64,000 bases of DNA from Phylloscopus collybita. Lineage: Eukaryota; Chordata; Aves; Passeriformes; Phylloscopidae. A program made the translations under genes and the position numbers. Shown here piece by piece: positions 11,948 to 25,621 of this stretch. The notes beneath the pieces are model-generated. The model ran no database searches. It saw nothing but the letters and a program-made list of their open reading frames with translations, and was not told the DNA's origin. Position 1 is the first letter of the stretch. Each line of letters opens with the position of its first letter. Where the stretch lies: NCBI GenBank assembly GCA_027886175.1, contig JAJNNQ010000002.1, forward strand, positions 12,024,001-12,088,000. The letters are read 5' to 3'.

Positions 11948-14900
11948 CCCATGAGTTGGACATTCCTAGAAAACCTCACAAACCTGCTTAAGCAGGCCCC
12001 TAAAATCTCAGTAGGATTATCACTGAGCTATCAGGTTTTACTCTAGGCTGAAGTGATGCAATGTGGTGGAGGGATATCGGGCTTTCCGATCCATATCTTG
12101 CTGTCAGAAGTATTTCTATCTGGAGTGCATCCTGCTCACTGACAGGGAAGCACAGACTCCTCACCAGCACAAGTTTGGCACCAGGAATATCTGGGGGGCT
12201 GACCCTTCAGAGGCAATTCCAATTAGCAGCATCTGATATTCCATTCTTTGAGAAAGGTGAATGTTGTCTGGTTTTGTGCAAAGGAAAGTGAGCTGTATTC
12301 AAAGGCAAACCAAGATGTTCTCTGTGTTTGAAAAATAAAAGAACACAAAAACAACCCCTGAAAGCACTACAGTAAGCAAACAAGAAAAACTTACAGCAGA
12401 TAAGGTGTAGTAGGGCAACCCTCTTGTGGGAGATGAGACCTTTTGGATATAATCACACAAACAAACCATAAAAGCTGTCTGCAGTTATGCAGTACAGGTT
12501 CAGTGATTACTCAAAAATATTGGGTTTTTGAATTCTCTCTGCTGGTGTCATTCTGCTTATGCAACACTGAAGTCTCAGTAGTCATTAAAAGATCTTATAT
12601 CAAATACAAATGGAAAGTAGAGGGTGCTGTAATTCACCTGCTGCCCCTGCAGTCATGCTTCATGAGATAGTCTGGAATTCCTCAGCAGAGACGCTGACAC
12701 TGCCATTCAGCTCATCATGATCCTGATATGCTGAAAACTTTTATTCAAAATATTCAAATGTAGATTTGTGATTAATTTGAATCAAATGTCAGCCAGATCA
12801 TTTATTTTCATGTAATTTGTGTCATTCTGTCTCTAGACTGTATTTTTTCCAGGTCTGCCACATGCTTTGTGTGTGTGTAACCAAGAGCTGTGGTTCACCA
12901 GTTGCTGTGTGCAGGGTATAAGTCAAGGGAAGCTTGATTTGGAACTGGACATCTCTAGGGGAGACTCTTAAGCTACGCTTGGTACTTGATGTCTTCTGTT
13001 TAAATCCAAGGGCCACACAGTGTTGGGTACTAGGTGCTACCTTGTAGTAAGAGACAAAATACCAGCAAGGTGTTGTTGCTGACAGCAGCTGGCTATGGGT
13101 TTGAGTTCATCACAACCTGCTCTGATTGATCAACAGTAACATAGTTAATAATTCTGATCTACTCTGGTACACTGGTACACTTACACTTCAGAACAAGTAA
13201 TAAACAAATTATCCAGGTGTACACCTCCTTTGCTCCAGATTATCTATGGTTCTAGGAATGCCTTCAACTGATACATACAAGGTTCATACTTTAAAAACCT
13301 ACCTGCTTCTGTGTGGTGCTGCAACCCATAGAAGTAGGAATCTTGTCCATTGTGGTTTCATGACCCAACCCTCCCCTGATTTCCAGCTGTGTATTGAAAC
13401 AACAGACAATATAAAAGCATTCAGAAAAACCAGTTCCTGATTGTCTCATGATCATCTTTCTTTTTCCTATGCTAATCATGACTTTCACTAATCATCTTTT
13501 TATCAGTTACCCCAAGTTCTCCCTCTGGCTTCTTTTCGTAAGCTCTGTTACTGAAATTTGAGAGCCAAAACTAAGCTGCTGCTGTTGGCAACTCTGCTGT
13601 CAACTTTGTTTCAGGAATCTAAAACTAGGCGTGGTCTTTGTCTTCTTGCTGCTCTTGGAGTTATACACCAATCATGTATCAATTAATTTGGTGGATATGT
13701 ACACATTTCCATCTTTGTGCCCAAACTACCACAATCTTTATGTGAGCACATTGTCTTAAGTCCTGTAACCTTCCTCTCATCAGGATGGAGTTATGTCTGA
13801 CTGCTAAGTTAGTCTTACATCTCCTAAGCACTAAAATGGTGAAGTTTTTCTCCTGCCTTCTCCCACCCTGATTCCTTCTCCTTCCTTGACCCTTTCTGCT
13901 ACCTGCCAGACCCTGGGTTCAGCCTGACAGAAAGCTCTCACTGCTTCCTGCTGGATTAGTTTTCTGCCGGTTTAGTGAGTTGAATATTTTGACGATTGGG
14001 TCCAACAAGCCCTAGAGCCAAGGCAAAGCAAGGGGCAGCAGCAAGGAATGAGAAGGTGGCAAACTGGAAGAATGTCTTCACACTGAGGATTATGAGCCCA
14101 GCTAGAACTCTGCTGTTGAATTTTACCTTCAACCACCACTGACTGATGGAGGCCTTGCACAGTCCTCATGGTGCGTAGTTTCTAAGCTTGTCTCCTTGCC
14201 TGTCACTTTGGGCATGTTCCTTCTTAATGCTTCTCATTTCAGTGTACAAAGTTTAAGCTTCTTTTCTTCACCTTGAATGCCTTCAGAGTTCTGCTCCTCT
14301 CTGTTATCTTCTCCTGTCCTAACCCATAACCTTAATTTTACCAATGATACTTTAATTTTCCTCCCAGTTGCCTTTTTTTATTTTTGTATGGAGATGTGTG
14401 TATATGTATATGTATACACACACATTTGTTTCATATTTGCCTATATATGTGAAGATCCCTTCCCCAGTTCATCATCAAGATAAAAACCCTCTCCCCAAAA
14501 TATGTATCTTTGTATGAAAATAATTAATAACCATAATATAGGACAAACGAAATAATCTACTTTTTATGGTTTAGATGAGTAAGGAGAGTAATGATTATTT
14601 AGTTTAAATACTCAGTCACTTTCCTCAAATCTCTTCTATCTTAAAGAGTCAATTTTGTGCAACAGGGATTGTGTATTACATGTATTTTTGAGGCCCATTA
14701 CGCAGTAGGGACCTGACTCTGATGCTTGTATCCAAGCAGAAATATTCTATAACAACAAATATAAGTGAAGGAAATCAAATAAAATGACATCTGTCTTCAG
14801 TGCTTGAAAACAGAAAATAATTGAAAGTGTTTTTTGAAATTTGGCTTTTCTGAAAAATTATTTTGCATTTTATTGGGGTTTTGTTTTGGTTTTGTTTTTT

Positions 14901-15175
14901 TTTTTGCCTAACTTAAGCAGCAGCAGCAGCCTGTGCTGGCAGCAGCGGAGGCGTTCCCATCAGACAAGTTTTCAAAATAGAACCGCCACAGGAATTCCAG
15001 CTGTCACCCTACTCACGATGTGGCCTTTGTTGGCAATGCTCTGGAGAATATCTTCAGCTTCTCATTTAGGAGAGGTGGTGGTTGTCAAAGAAACCCCTCA
15101 CTGATGCCTTGTTTCATTACTTGTTATATAAAATACATTTTTCAGTGTGTATCACAGATCAAAGAATGGGCGGTT

Positions 15176-15219
15176 GTCAAAAATTTTGAAAATAATTTTG
15201 TCAAGAATTTTGAAAATAA
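15176..15219 (+). repeat. Short tandem duplication, 24-bp unit
   Basis: The unit gtcaaaaattttgaaaataa plus tttt is followed directly by gtcaagaattttgaaaataa, one substitution apart over 20 bases. Confidence 0.9.
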
Positions 15220-16591
15220 GCTGTGCAGGCACAAAAGAAAAGATGGGCAGCATTCCATTAAATTCAGATTTATCTGGCCCTCATGAGAGGCACAGCAGCA
15301 GAAATATGGACAGAAGTTGAAGTATGGAAGCTTCCATTCATAGTGCTCATTTCTGAGGCTGTCAGTGCTTCTGAGCAGGGACTCGGTCACCTTAATAGGT
15401 TGGCTAGATTCCATGGCTGTATTTTATATATCCCAGTGTACTGTAGTATGTACTGTCTAGGAGCAGGGGTCTTTTGTATGACTTTCACTGGGTAGTCGAG
15501 TGTGTATGGGGTCAAATATTTGAGAAAATCCATCAGCTTCTTTCCCTGAACAGGATAGGAATAGAGTGCCAGTAGGCAGATGCCCAGCTGGGACTCTCTG
15601 TTCCCCTCTCCCTGACACCCCACCAATGGAGCCCACTATTTATTTTCTGGTGCCTGTGCAATGTACTTTTTATTTTTCACTATTTTATAACACTTGTGTT
15701 CTAACTCTGATAGTTAGGCTTGTAAAAGAGGGAAGGTTTGTAACTGCAAGAAATAAGAATGCTTAGATTAGCTGATATAAAATGTGGTCAAGCTTTCCAG
15801 TTTGTGTGCGTTTCAGTAAGTTTGATGCAGATAACGCTGGAAAACCATTATTCCCAGCTGCTGATATATCTGTTGGAGCAGTAAAACAGGTCTAGAAGTC
15901 CTTCAACTCCACAGAGCTTCTCACTCCTCATCCCATCCCTGCATTGACTGTTCCCTCAGAATAGGATTATACTGTAAAGCCAATGAAGTCTACAAGTCAC
16001 GTTGAAGTAACCGAACAAAACAAAAAATAATCTGTAATTATGTTAATGCATTAGTCCATTCATTGGAGAAGTGATGTTACCAGAGAGTTTCTGTACCAGG
16101 AGAGTTGATAGATTGAAATGAAGGAAAAGTATTCACAGCACAGGAACAAGGCATCAGGAGATGAGATGCTGAGAGAATTGCAATGAAGGAAAACTTGATG
16201 TCTCTATTTATTCTGTACAATTCAATACTACATCATATTATAGTCATATTTAAACCTAAATGTTTTGTGAGTCTTCCTTCAGAGTCAGATGTGAGAAGGA
16301 GTTACTGCTTTGCAATATGTCTCGGGGAGAGGTAAATTATAACTCTGTTTTGCATTTGTAATTCTCATAAGTTTGTTTTAGTACATAGAGGTTGACAGGT
16401 TTCACCCCTATATGTGCTCTCCAAGGACCTCTGGCATGCTGCACAATATGCATCACATGCTGGCTGTAAAGTCTGATGGCTAAAGAATTGAGAGTATTTC
16501 TTGTAGAAATATTCTTCTAGGGGCAGGCTGGTAGCTTTTGCATTTCTTATTCTGGCAAGATGTGGTTGTATTCAGTCCTCTGATCCTTTCC

Positions 16592-16611
16592 TTTTTTTTT
16601 TTTTTTTTTTT
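16592..16611 (+). repeat. Poly(T) tract, 20 bp
   Basis: Uninterrupted T20. No retrocopied gene is visible on the minus strand next to it. Confidence 0.95.
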
Positions 16612-19010
16612 GGTCTGAAAGATTGAGTGTTTGCTTGAAAGCTCTGAGATTGCATTCTGGAGAAAGATCTGTCAAGGATGCCTTTCTTTCCTAATAGGCT
16701 GTATTTCTCTTCCATGTGACTGCCAGTTTGAGGCAATATGTGCCAAACAGAAGTGTCTTGTTAATGGGAGTTTTCTTAATATATGTGGTGTTAGCTAGAG
16801 AATGAGTCTAATTACTTCTTATATTTCTCATGCTCTGACATGAAGGTAGCATTTGTGCCTATCAGCTTTAGTGGTATTTAAGCCAAAGTACTGGTGTAAG
16901 AAGATGTGAAAAGTAGAAGCTGAAGTTTATCATTTGTCTTCTTCAAAATTCTTTGCTTCCTCTATTTCTGCCCCCTCAGAGTGAGTAGTTATCTAAAATG
17001 TGTCTAAAATTGAGGCCTTCACAGCTGTGCAAATTGTGCAGCAACCAACCGTTTCAGGTGTCCAGAAAGAAAAGCTCCTTCAAGAGCAGGGGCTTTTTTC
17101 GGAGTTAAAAAAAAAAGACATATTTAACATTCTTTTGACTCTGCATCATAGCATGAGCAGCTGTCACCACATCTGACTGGGAGCCTGAAGGATTAGAAGG
17201 AAGAAAACTTTGTTCACTGCAGAAAGAAAAGTTCTTGTAGTGGTTTTGAGCCATTGTGCCTAGTGGTGGGAGCCCTTCCTAACTCCTCTTCAGCCCCTTG
17301 AGCTTTATGTCATCCCCAGCTCTCACCTTGTCTATAAAATTTTCTACCTTTATGGTTTCCTTAATTTTATGAAGATAATTTGGTTTTCCTAAAATGCTGT
17401 GTGTCCCGGCACTTATTTACAGAGCTCTAACCCTGTCTGCATTAAAAACCTCCATTAAAAATTCCAGCCCAGCCCTGGCTGCCCATCCCTGTCCCCCATG
17501 GCCACATCTCTGCACTGGATCTGCTTTGGGACAAGGACCTCCTCATCTCAACCTAAGCAAAACCAAGATGAGGAGAAACAATAGGAAATAATAATCATAG
17601 TGCACAGAAGGTCACTGCAATAAATGTGGCATGTGTATCCTTTCAATGGGATTTTTAAACTTCATTAAGTAGAATCTATTAATATGGGATGCATATTGCA
17701 AGTAAAAGTATGTCTTGCATGAAAGAAAGCCCTAGCAGCTCAAGCAGGTGGTTAAAGCACTGTAGAACAGTAAGAAACACTTGTATTGTTGTGAAACAGG
17801 TATTAAAGCAAACTACTAACTAGATTCAATTCTTATGCTTTATTAAAGCATGTAGCAAAAATAGCTATGATTCTCTCTCTCTAGTTTTCAAATTTCAGGA
17901 AATAGCAAGTTGGAAGGGGGGAATATCAAGTATATACAAGATGAGGAATTACAGCTTGAGAGGGAGACAGTCTGATTCCACGCTGTTGTGTGTGATGCTG
18001 TTTTCTTTAGTTTGCTTCTTGTAAGCTAGCACTGACAGTCTGTATTTCCTTCCATATATTTTGCTAATAATATGCTGGTGGATTTATGTTGGGGGAGAAT
18101 TTCACTGACTGCACAGTAAGAATGTTTCCTTGATATTTTTTGGTGAAGCTTTAGCAAAGGCATTTTTAAATTTAAACTTTCATCTCAGACGCTACTGCTG
18201 TTTCTGCTGCTGAATTCAGGGAATGAAACTGTCTTGGTAAGAGTGGACCAAATTCAAAAGTGAGTCAGTTGTAATTGCTAAGTACAATAAAATGCAAAAC
18301 CTAAAGAAGTTAGACATATAATGTAAGTATCTCAAGATTAAAATTGTCTTTCAATGCTGTAGTTACAAGATGTTGGCATTAATAACAATTATAGTTAGTC
18401 TCATTAATAGCACAAGATGTTACTATTAATAATTAAAAATATTTAAGTTTTCTAATAGTTGTCTAGTGTTTTGGGCAGTGCCCTCAGTTTGTATCTAATA
18501 ATATAAATCACTATTTAAATCAGCATTTCCATATTGTGTCACATTATTGACATTTTCTTCTCTCTGACTTATTGGTTACTAAAGATGTGGACACGTAGTG
18601 CTCACGTAGTCAAACCTTACAGAGATTGAGGCAGATGTCCTGCCAGTGCAACAAAGGCTGAGTGAAGCCTTTCAGGAGAGAATCACTAAATAATTGATCT
18701 GCTTATCTGTCTCAGTGAACCATCATGCTCCACTTCACCTGTGCTTGGTTGAATTTACTGTAAAGTGATGGCTGGAGCCAGGAAGCAGAGCCTGGAGGAG
18801 GCAGCGGCAGCACCTGTCTCAACATGGACAGGTGGTGTAGCTGTCCTTGCTCCACCAGGTTCCTTGGACACAGCTCCTGGGGTCACAGGCTAGAGGCAGG
18901 AAAGCTCTTTTCATAGATCTACATCTACTTTTTTTTTTTACTTTTTTTTTTATGGCAAACCAAAACAACCCTTGATCAACCAAGAATTGAGGCTCATGTA
19001 TCAAACTCAT

Positions 19011-19060
19011 GCATCATTGGTGAGATGCTAAAGCAGTTTGCTTTAGCATCTCACCGATGC
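19011..19060. repeat. Near-perfect inverted repeat (hairpin), 16-bp stem, 5-nt loop
   Basis: The arm ggtgagatgctaaagc (19019-19034) is followed by agttt and then its exact reverse complement gctttagcatctcacc (19040-19055). Five more pairs (gcatc / gatgc) extend the stem after a 3-nt bulge. The total stem is 21 bp. It is shorter than a normal microRNA precursor, and no gene surrounds it. Confidence 0.95.
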
Positions 19061-20270
19061 CTACACAGGCATTTGGAAGTTATTTCTTGTATTTTTAAAC
19101 TCTGAGGGGGGTCTTGTGCTGCTCTCCAGGCAGCAGCTGGCCTGTCAAAGCAGCAGGCAGCAACAAAACTCAGCCTGGTGAGGCATTGCAAGCAGTTTTC
19201 CTGCTGTTGCTGTGTTCACCAGGGTCATTCCATGGGGTCTTTTTCTGGAATGCAGGATGACGACAGTGCTTATTCACCACTGGAGAGTATATTTGTAACA
19301 TAGTTGAAGGGAGCAGCTGGTGCTTGCTGAGGTCCCTGTAAAATTTATTGGCAAGGGAGTAACAGTGAAAAGCAAGCTTCATGCAGAAGTTTTATTTCAA
19401 AGACTCCATAGGTGACTGTGATATTTTCTTTAGAAAGAAATATCTAGGAAAATATTTGCGTTCATATAGAAAATTGTCTTAATATCAAATTACTATAGGT
19501 TTTGCTTGTTTATTTTAGCCAAATAATGCATTGATCTCTGAGATTAATTAGAAGGATTATATCTGAGATATATGAGGATCAGTACTGGGTATCCTGCCAT
19601 GATAGGGTGACATGGATTTCACTTAGCAGCAGCACCAGATCAAACTCTGTCCTTTCTTCAACTGTGTCTTTCAGAGGTGTGTCTCCATACTGAAATAGCA
19701 GACTTGGGGTAGAAGCAGAAATGTTTGTCGGTGTCACTGTTTGTTTTTTACATGATATATGTAAATATGTCATCTGGTGGTGATGTATTGAGGGGGTGGA
19801 TGGGGAGAGGGTTTCACCAGCAACCAAGGATGGGCAGGGTCAGGCTACTGCAGGAGCTGGGCATGGGAGAAGGACAGTGCAGCATTCTGAGAATAATGTA
19901 TGTTCTTTGTAGGGTAGCTTTTACCCAAGAAAAAGGGCCTAGGGAATTCATTTATCTCTGCTGCTGCTTTGTGGGCAAAAAAAAACCCCAAATCCAATAA
20001 CCACCAGGGCGTTAGAGATTTGAAAATGAGACATCTGTCAGTTCTAACGGGGTTCTCCAGATACACATGAATGTTGCTGTGCTCACAGTCTGGCTGCAAA
20101 GCTTCCTGAAATTACATGAACTAATCAAGAATTTTGTTTCAGATTGTATTGATTGGTGATATTTTTACTCCTATATGGAATTTGGGGTTTATTTCCAGTG
20201 GACAAGGGGGAGATCAGCTTAATTTATTTAGCAGCCCGTGAAGTGCATAGTCAATAGCCAGGTCCTTAGT

Positions 20271-20390
20271 TTTATTATTTTTGTTTTGGTTTTTATATTT
20301 ATATGTTTTATATTTTAATATATTTTATGTATGTATATATTATATTTTCATATATTTTAGACATATATGCTATATATATTCTATATTTAC
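20271..20390. repeat. AT-rich low-complexity tract
   Basis: About 120 bp made almost only of A and T, with TATATT and TATGTATG words. No gene or transposon end is visible. Confidence 0.9.
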
Positions 20391-23300
20391 TTAACCTTAC
20401 CACTCTTACTGGAAAGTAAAACACATTACATAAATTCATGATACTATTTTATGTTTATGGAAATAATATCTGAAATTATTTTATCTGGAAGACACTAGGG
20501 ATGAAAGAACAGGAGGTGGGTCCTTTTCACAGCCTCAGTATTTGTCCTCCCAGCTCACTGGTCAATATGGACTTTCATTGCCTTTTTTATGCTCTAAGTA
20601 AAGAGCTTTGATCTTGTTTCATTTTGGCCTTTTTGCTGCCTCTTGCTTTTTCCAGAACATTCCCACAAAGCCATAGACTTCATCTCCTTTCTACCCTGTT
20701 CCTCACCACCACCTACACTGTTAAATTTACAAACAGTGCAACAACTGCCTGATGCAGTAGTTTTTCTTATTTTGGCTAGTATGTTCTTAAAAAGAGCTTA
20801 GCAATTTCTTGGTTTTATTCTGAAAGAAGACTACTGTAATGTCCATGCTCTGCTTCTGTCAGGTTTTTTTAAACCTTCACAGTGTTAACAAAAAGCTGTA
20901 ATTTTTTTTTAAGAAGTTCCTCAGAATTTTTTTGGTCAATGATCATCAGATATTCTGTGCTTGGCAGGACAGATGCAGCTGAGAATACATGGAGCCTGTG
21001 TGTTCCCAACCTTCCTGTGCCAGATCTCTTCCTTTTCTCTGCTCCCAGTGTTCCAAGTCAGCCCTGGGCAGGGTGGAGCTGAGGAGCAGCTCTGGCAGTT
21101 CCTGGGCACTGTCCTGGCTTTGGGCTGCCATGGTGTCCACCCAAGTTGTTGTTGCTTTGAAACCAGTACTGTTGGGGCTTGTTAGTCCACTCCAGATTCC
21201 TCCCAGTGTGTGCTGTTGCTACTGGTTCTGACCACGTGAGAATATTATAAAGACACAATCCTGTCCAGTTCAAAAGAGGTTTTGGTGGAAGCAGTCAAAG
21301 GTTGTCATTCATCACCCCTAAAGCCCTTGCCGTGTGTTTGTGTGCCAGCAGAAGCTCCTTGCTGTGTGGCTGGAAAATTGATGTGTCCTGGTCTGCCTTG
21401 GGAGTGCAGGGCTGCATAACAAAACCTGCAACTTTAGAGGAAAAATAAGAAAACTAATAATAAAAAGTAGGAGCACAGAAAATCTCCTGTAGGAATATTT
21501 TTGTGGTTTTTAAATTCATCAGAGTATTATTTACAGCAGAGTGTGCAGTAAGGTGTGACAAGTAATAGTGACAGAGGAGACATTAGGTCCTGCTGTATGA
21601 GGCAGAGGGGGGAAAACTATCTTTTAGAAGATCTCAGGGTGAGCTAGGATATTAGCAGCATGATGGAAATCTTTTCCTGGTAACAAAACCTGCAAAGGAG
21701 AAAACCTTTTTAAGAAAGCCCATTTCCTGAAATGGGAGACAGGCAGTAGAGAGAGTGATGATACGTGAGAAACACTAAGAAAGAAAACTCAGCTGGGTAA
21801 AGAAACCACCTGACCATCTGTACCAAGAAAAGTGTGCACATTGCATCTTTTTTTAGAGACAAATCCCCACAGAAAGGTAAGACTTGCCATTAGTTTCAGA
21901 AAGGTATTTGTTTCAGTCTGATTTTAAAACTTATAAAACTTCAAAAACTTTTATATACAACAAATCATTAATGTTCAACCAGGGTCTGTCTGAGGTTTTA
22001 TAAAGTAATGGGCAATGTTAGAAAATTTTAGACAGCTCTGAAAACAGGAGCTGCTTCATTTCATGCTTTCAATTAGAAGATAGATCCTTTCTTTAGGAGA
22101 TAATTTCAGTATCTATTTTTATGGAATAGGGAGGCATGGGATGACCCTCTCACCCTGAAGGAGCTGCCTGTTCTGATACCACCAAGCTTTTGTCCCAGCA
22201 TCTGGTGGCAACGAGGTTGTCACTGTGTCATGTGCTTGCACTTTGCTGCTGGGTGGAGCTGGTAGTGTTGCTCCCACAAAGGAAAACAGGGGCCTTGGAA
22301 AATGGGATTTGCAATTCCCCTTCCCCGTAGCTCTTTTAATTACTGGGATTTGGGATGTGCTGCAGTAAGCCAGCATGTTCCTAGAAATATGCCATTGCAA
22401 ACAAATACATGGTTATAGACTGGCCCAGTTCCTTTGTTTTCCTCCATGGGGTCGACAGTATTTCTTGAATGCAAGACAGCCTTATGCCCACAGGCTAAAT
22501 TTCAGTGCCCTGAGACAGAAACACAAACTTTGACAAAGGGCTAAATAAAAACCAGCCAAAGATTTCACCTCTGGGGCCTTTGAGCAGAAGGTCACTGGGC
22601 TGATACTTGGAAAGAGATGTCTATGTGCAGTGTTAGCTGGGAGGTTTATATGTATAAATAATGCAGTAACTGTGACTATGCCCTCTTTACTCTGGTTTTC
22701 CCAGTGTTTTATGGACACTTATCCAGTCTCTTAATCAAATCACTTTAATGGGCTAAAGAAAATGAGTGTGACAGTGCAGAGTTTGGTGATGAGAATGACA
22801 GCAGATGGGCCAATTCTGACTAGCCTGGAGGTTTTAAGTCTTTTTATCCTCTAGCACTGGGGGATTTGGAAACGTGGAAATATGTAATATTACATTAGTC
22901 AATAAATATTTAATGTGGTGCTGGAAGCTGTGAAGAAATGCCATGTAGAGGTTTACATTAGAAATACTCTATCTTCTGTAGTCTTCCCAAAAACATCTGC
23001 TCCTAGTCCTGAGGTTACAGTAGTGAGCTAGAAGGATCATGGTTCTTGACACAGTATGGCAAGTTTTGTGTCCTTATGCATATGTGTTGGCTTAGTCTGC
23101 CTTGTAGCAGTGGTGTATTTCCAAAGTGCTTATGAGTTAACAAAGGAGGAGTGAGCAAAACCTGTGGATTGGAGGATGAGGATCCAGCATAAAATTGCTA
23201 TTTAAATGTTAATGGAAAGGATGTGTGCCACACATTCATGACTATAACTTGGTAGTCAAAGGTGTGTTTTGACCAAGAAATATTATTTTACTGTTTATTG

Positions 23301-24904
23301 TGTTTGAATCTAGGTTGTATTCATAGAATTATGTATTATGTATATCATGTAGCCTAGGCCACGCTTTGCTTGCACCTGGTATTAACCTAGTAAACAAGGA
23401 TTCTAATTGCAATACAGATATAGAAATGGTGCTGCTGGGAACAGAATTGCACCCAGAGTTACTTTTGAATTGGCAAGCTTAGAACTAGTAACATACCAGA
23501 TCACAGCCATTGATGAAATTCAGCTGATGAGAAAGATGCCCAGCTTAGATAAGTGTTCTAAATACAGAAATGTAATTGTCAGCACATGTGTTTATCTGTA
23601 ATATTTAGTAGTTCCTAAACTTTATAGTATTTTATTAAAGTAAAAATGTCAACTTATGTTAAAGCTTGCTAGCAAGTGTGCCGGCCAGTTTTTTCAGAAT
23701 TTCCTGTGTCCTTTTTATTTCCCCAGGAAATAAAAGAGGGCCAAATTTTTCTGAAGCAAAATCTCTCAACTTACATTAAACCGCGTAATCTAATACAATG
23801 TTCCATTTCTCCAGCTGTTCCATTTTTCAACAAAGTTGATTTATTTCCTCCTGAAAATGTTCTTCCTTGGGAAGAATGTCCTGTAAGAATTTTGGTCCTG
23901 GGTAGTGTTGAATCTTTGTTACCTGCTGCTCCTGACTGAGTCAGGGAGATGGAGCAGAGGTACTCAGAAGTGCTCAGGGAAATGCTTTCCCAGGATGCTG
24001 CTCCTGAGCACCTTTTGGGTTTATAGCGCTGAGACATTCCCAGAGCCAAAGGAAAAAGGAGATCCAGAAAATAACCTCAAGATTAGAGTGATAGAAAAGT
24101 GATCCTCATGTCCCCTCTCCAGTCTCTGACTTGCACTCTCCCATTGTGCTTCGCCCAGCAAGCTGACCCACTGCTCTGCTTTGGAAAAAGCGTGGTTACA
24201 GGTTGGGGCAGGTTAGTTTAGGCAACACTTGCTTTGAGAAGTCATTGCCTTCAGACGCCCATGCACACACCTACTGCTTTGTCCGTAAATAATTATATGT
24301 ACATTAGATTACTCTGAATCCTAATTAAGACATACATTTAGTAAATTAGAATGAAATTGTGTGTCCATGTTATATTTGGAAATGGGCTTGGGTTTTTTTA
24401 AAGTTGAAAAAAAGGCCTGAGAGAGGCTGATTTCACTGATAACTTCTACAGTTCTCTCTTTCATCCACCTGTTGTGTCTTCTTGTAACACTTACGTGGCA
24501 GGAATTATTGCTATAGACTGAAATGCACCCAGTGCAGCTGCTCATCTTTAGCCACAGACACTACTGTCTGCACGGCAGGAGGCAGCCAGAGAAGGGGCTG
24601 GCAGGAAAGCAGGGCACTTTATGAATTCTCCCTGTCTTGTATGCCAGCCATGCCTAGGAGAGCCAGGGCCTTCCCATCGCTTCTTGTTTTTCCTACCCGA
24701 ATAGTACATGCAATGAAAAATATTCTGTGTACAGCCAGTAAGTCACAATACTTCCAGGATAAGTGACACAGTGAGGAAGAGGTCATCCAGTTCTTACTGA
24801 TAATGGGAGAATATCTTCCTTATAATTCATGTGGAGAAGGAGGCATTTTTGAGTCTAATAACTTAAATGAAAAGGCAATGATCATGGAGCTTACAGCTCT
24901 TAAA

Positions 24905-25065
24905 ATATCTCTGGCTCTGCCAGTGACTCACTCCATGGCCCTAAATACCCCCCAGATTTCAGCTTCCTCCTCTGTCAAAAGGGGAGATGAATACTTACTT
25001 GTGTTCGACTGCAGAGATGATGCAAGACTTAATTAGCTATGTTTGTTGAGAGCTCTGAAAATGTG
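24905..25065 (+). mobile_element. MIR-type CORE-SINE fragment
   Basis: The order of segments matches the ancient MIR family: 'ctggctctgccagtgactcactccatggccct' (tissue-like 'gctgtgtgacc' region decayed), 'cagcttcctcctctgtcaaaaggggagatgaatacttact' (the CTCATCTGTAAAATGGGGATAATA core) and 'gagatgatgcaagacttaattagctatg' (the GAGGATTAAATGAGTTAA region). The copy is diverged, as expected for an element that predates amniote radiation. Identification is from memory of the consensus. Confidence 0.72.
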
Positions 25066-25576
25066 GAAATGTCACTGCTCTTGATCATCTTGAATAGCTG
25101 ATGGCCTGGCTTGTCAATGTGTTACTGTCACCCCCCTCTTCAGAAGTGAATGGGGCTCGTGAAATCTCCTGGGTTTGTTGTCTGCCTCAGTGCACAGCTG
25201 AAGCTTGGCTTTACATGTTTGAAGTAGGTAGACAGAAACTTGGTGGTTTCAGGAGGGAGGGTCACATCCCACCTGCTCCTGGGTGCACCAGTTCCAGGTT
25301 TCCTCTGGGGCCACGTTAGAGAAGGTGCTACCTCCTTAGCCTGAGGTTACGTATGCCTGCTCTGCAACTACGTTTTCTCTTCTGTTTTGTTAACATGACA
25401 ACTCATTGGTGGAGGCTATTAACAAATTATGGCTCCTCTGGCAGGACTCCCACAGCAGCTGTACCAGCAGAGAGCTGCCTAAACTTATAAAAACAAATCA
25501 GAGAGGAACATCATCAGAGGAGAAAAACTTCTATGCCAGTGACCAGGACCTTTAAAGCATGAGTTTTGCAAGATAT

Positions 25577-25578
25577 AT

Positions 25579-25617
<39 letters not shown>

Positions 25618-25621
25618 TTTT
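25577..25621 (+). repeat. (ATTT)n microsatellite, about 11 copies
   Basis: Uninterrupted tetranucleotide tract of 45 bp, likely polymorphic in length. Confidence 0.98.

Larger units (their letters stand above)
10000..19999. other. 5' intergenic flank, second part, no gene seen
   Basis: No gene recognised. The stretch contains a possible MIR fragment at 10095-10195, a C11A10 tract at 11927-11947, a (TG/TA) dinucleotide patch at 14395-14425, a 24-bp tandem repeat at 15176-15219, a T20 tract at 16592-16611 and the hairpin at 19011-19060. Open frames are short and overlap on both strands without any domain. Confidence 0.7.

Noticed and set aside
14918..15286. Pyrimidine tract followed by CAG repeats and an open frame, resembling a splice acceptor and exon
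   Set aside because: The translation matches nothing I recognise and no donor with a consistent phase follows; CAG-rich sequence after a T run is easily chance.
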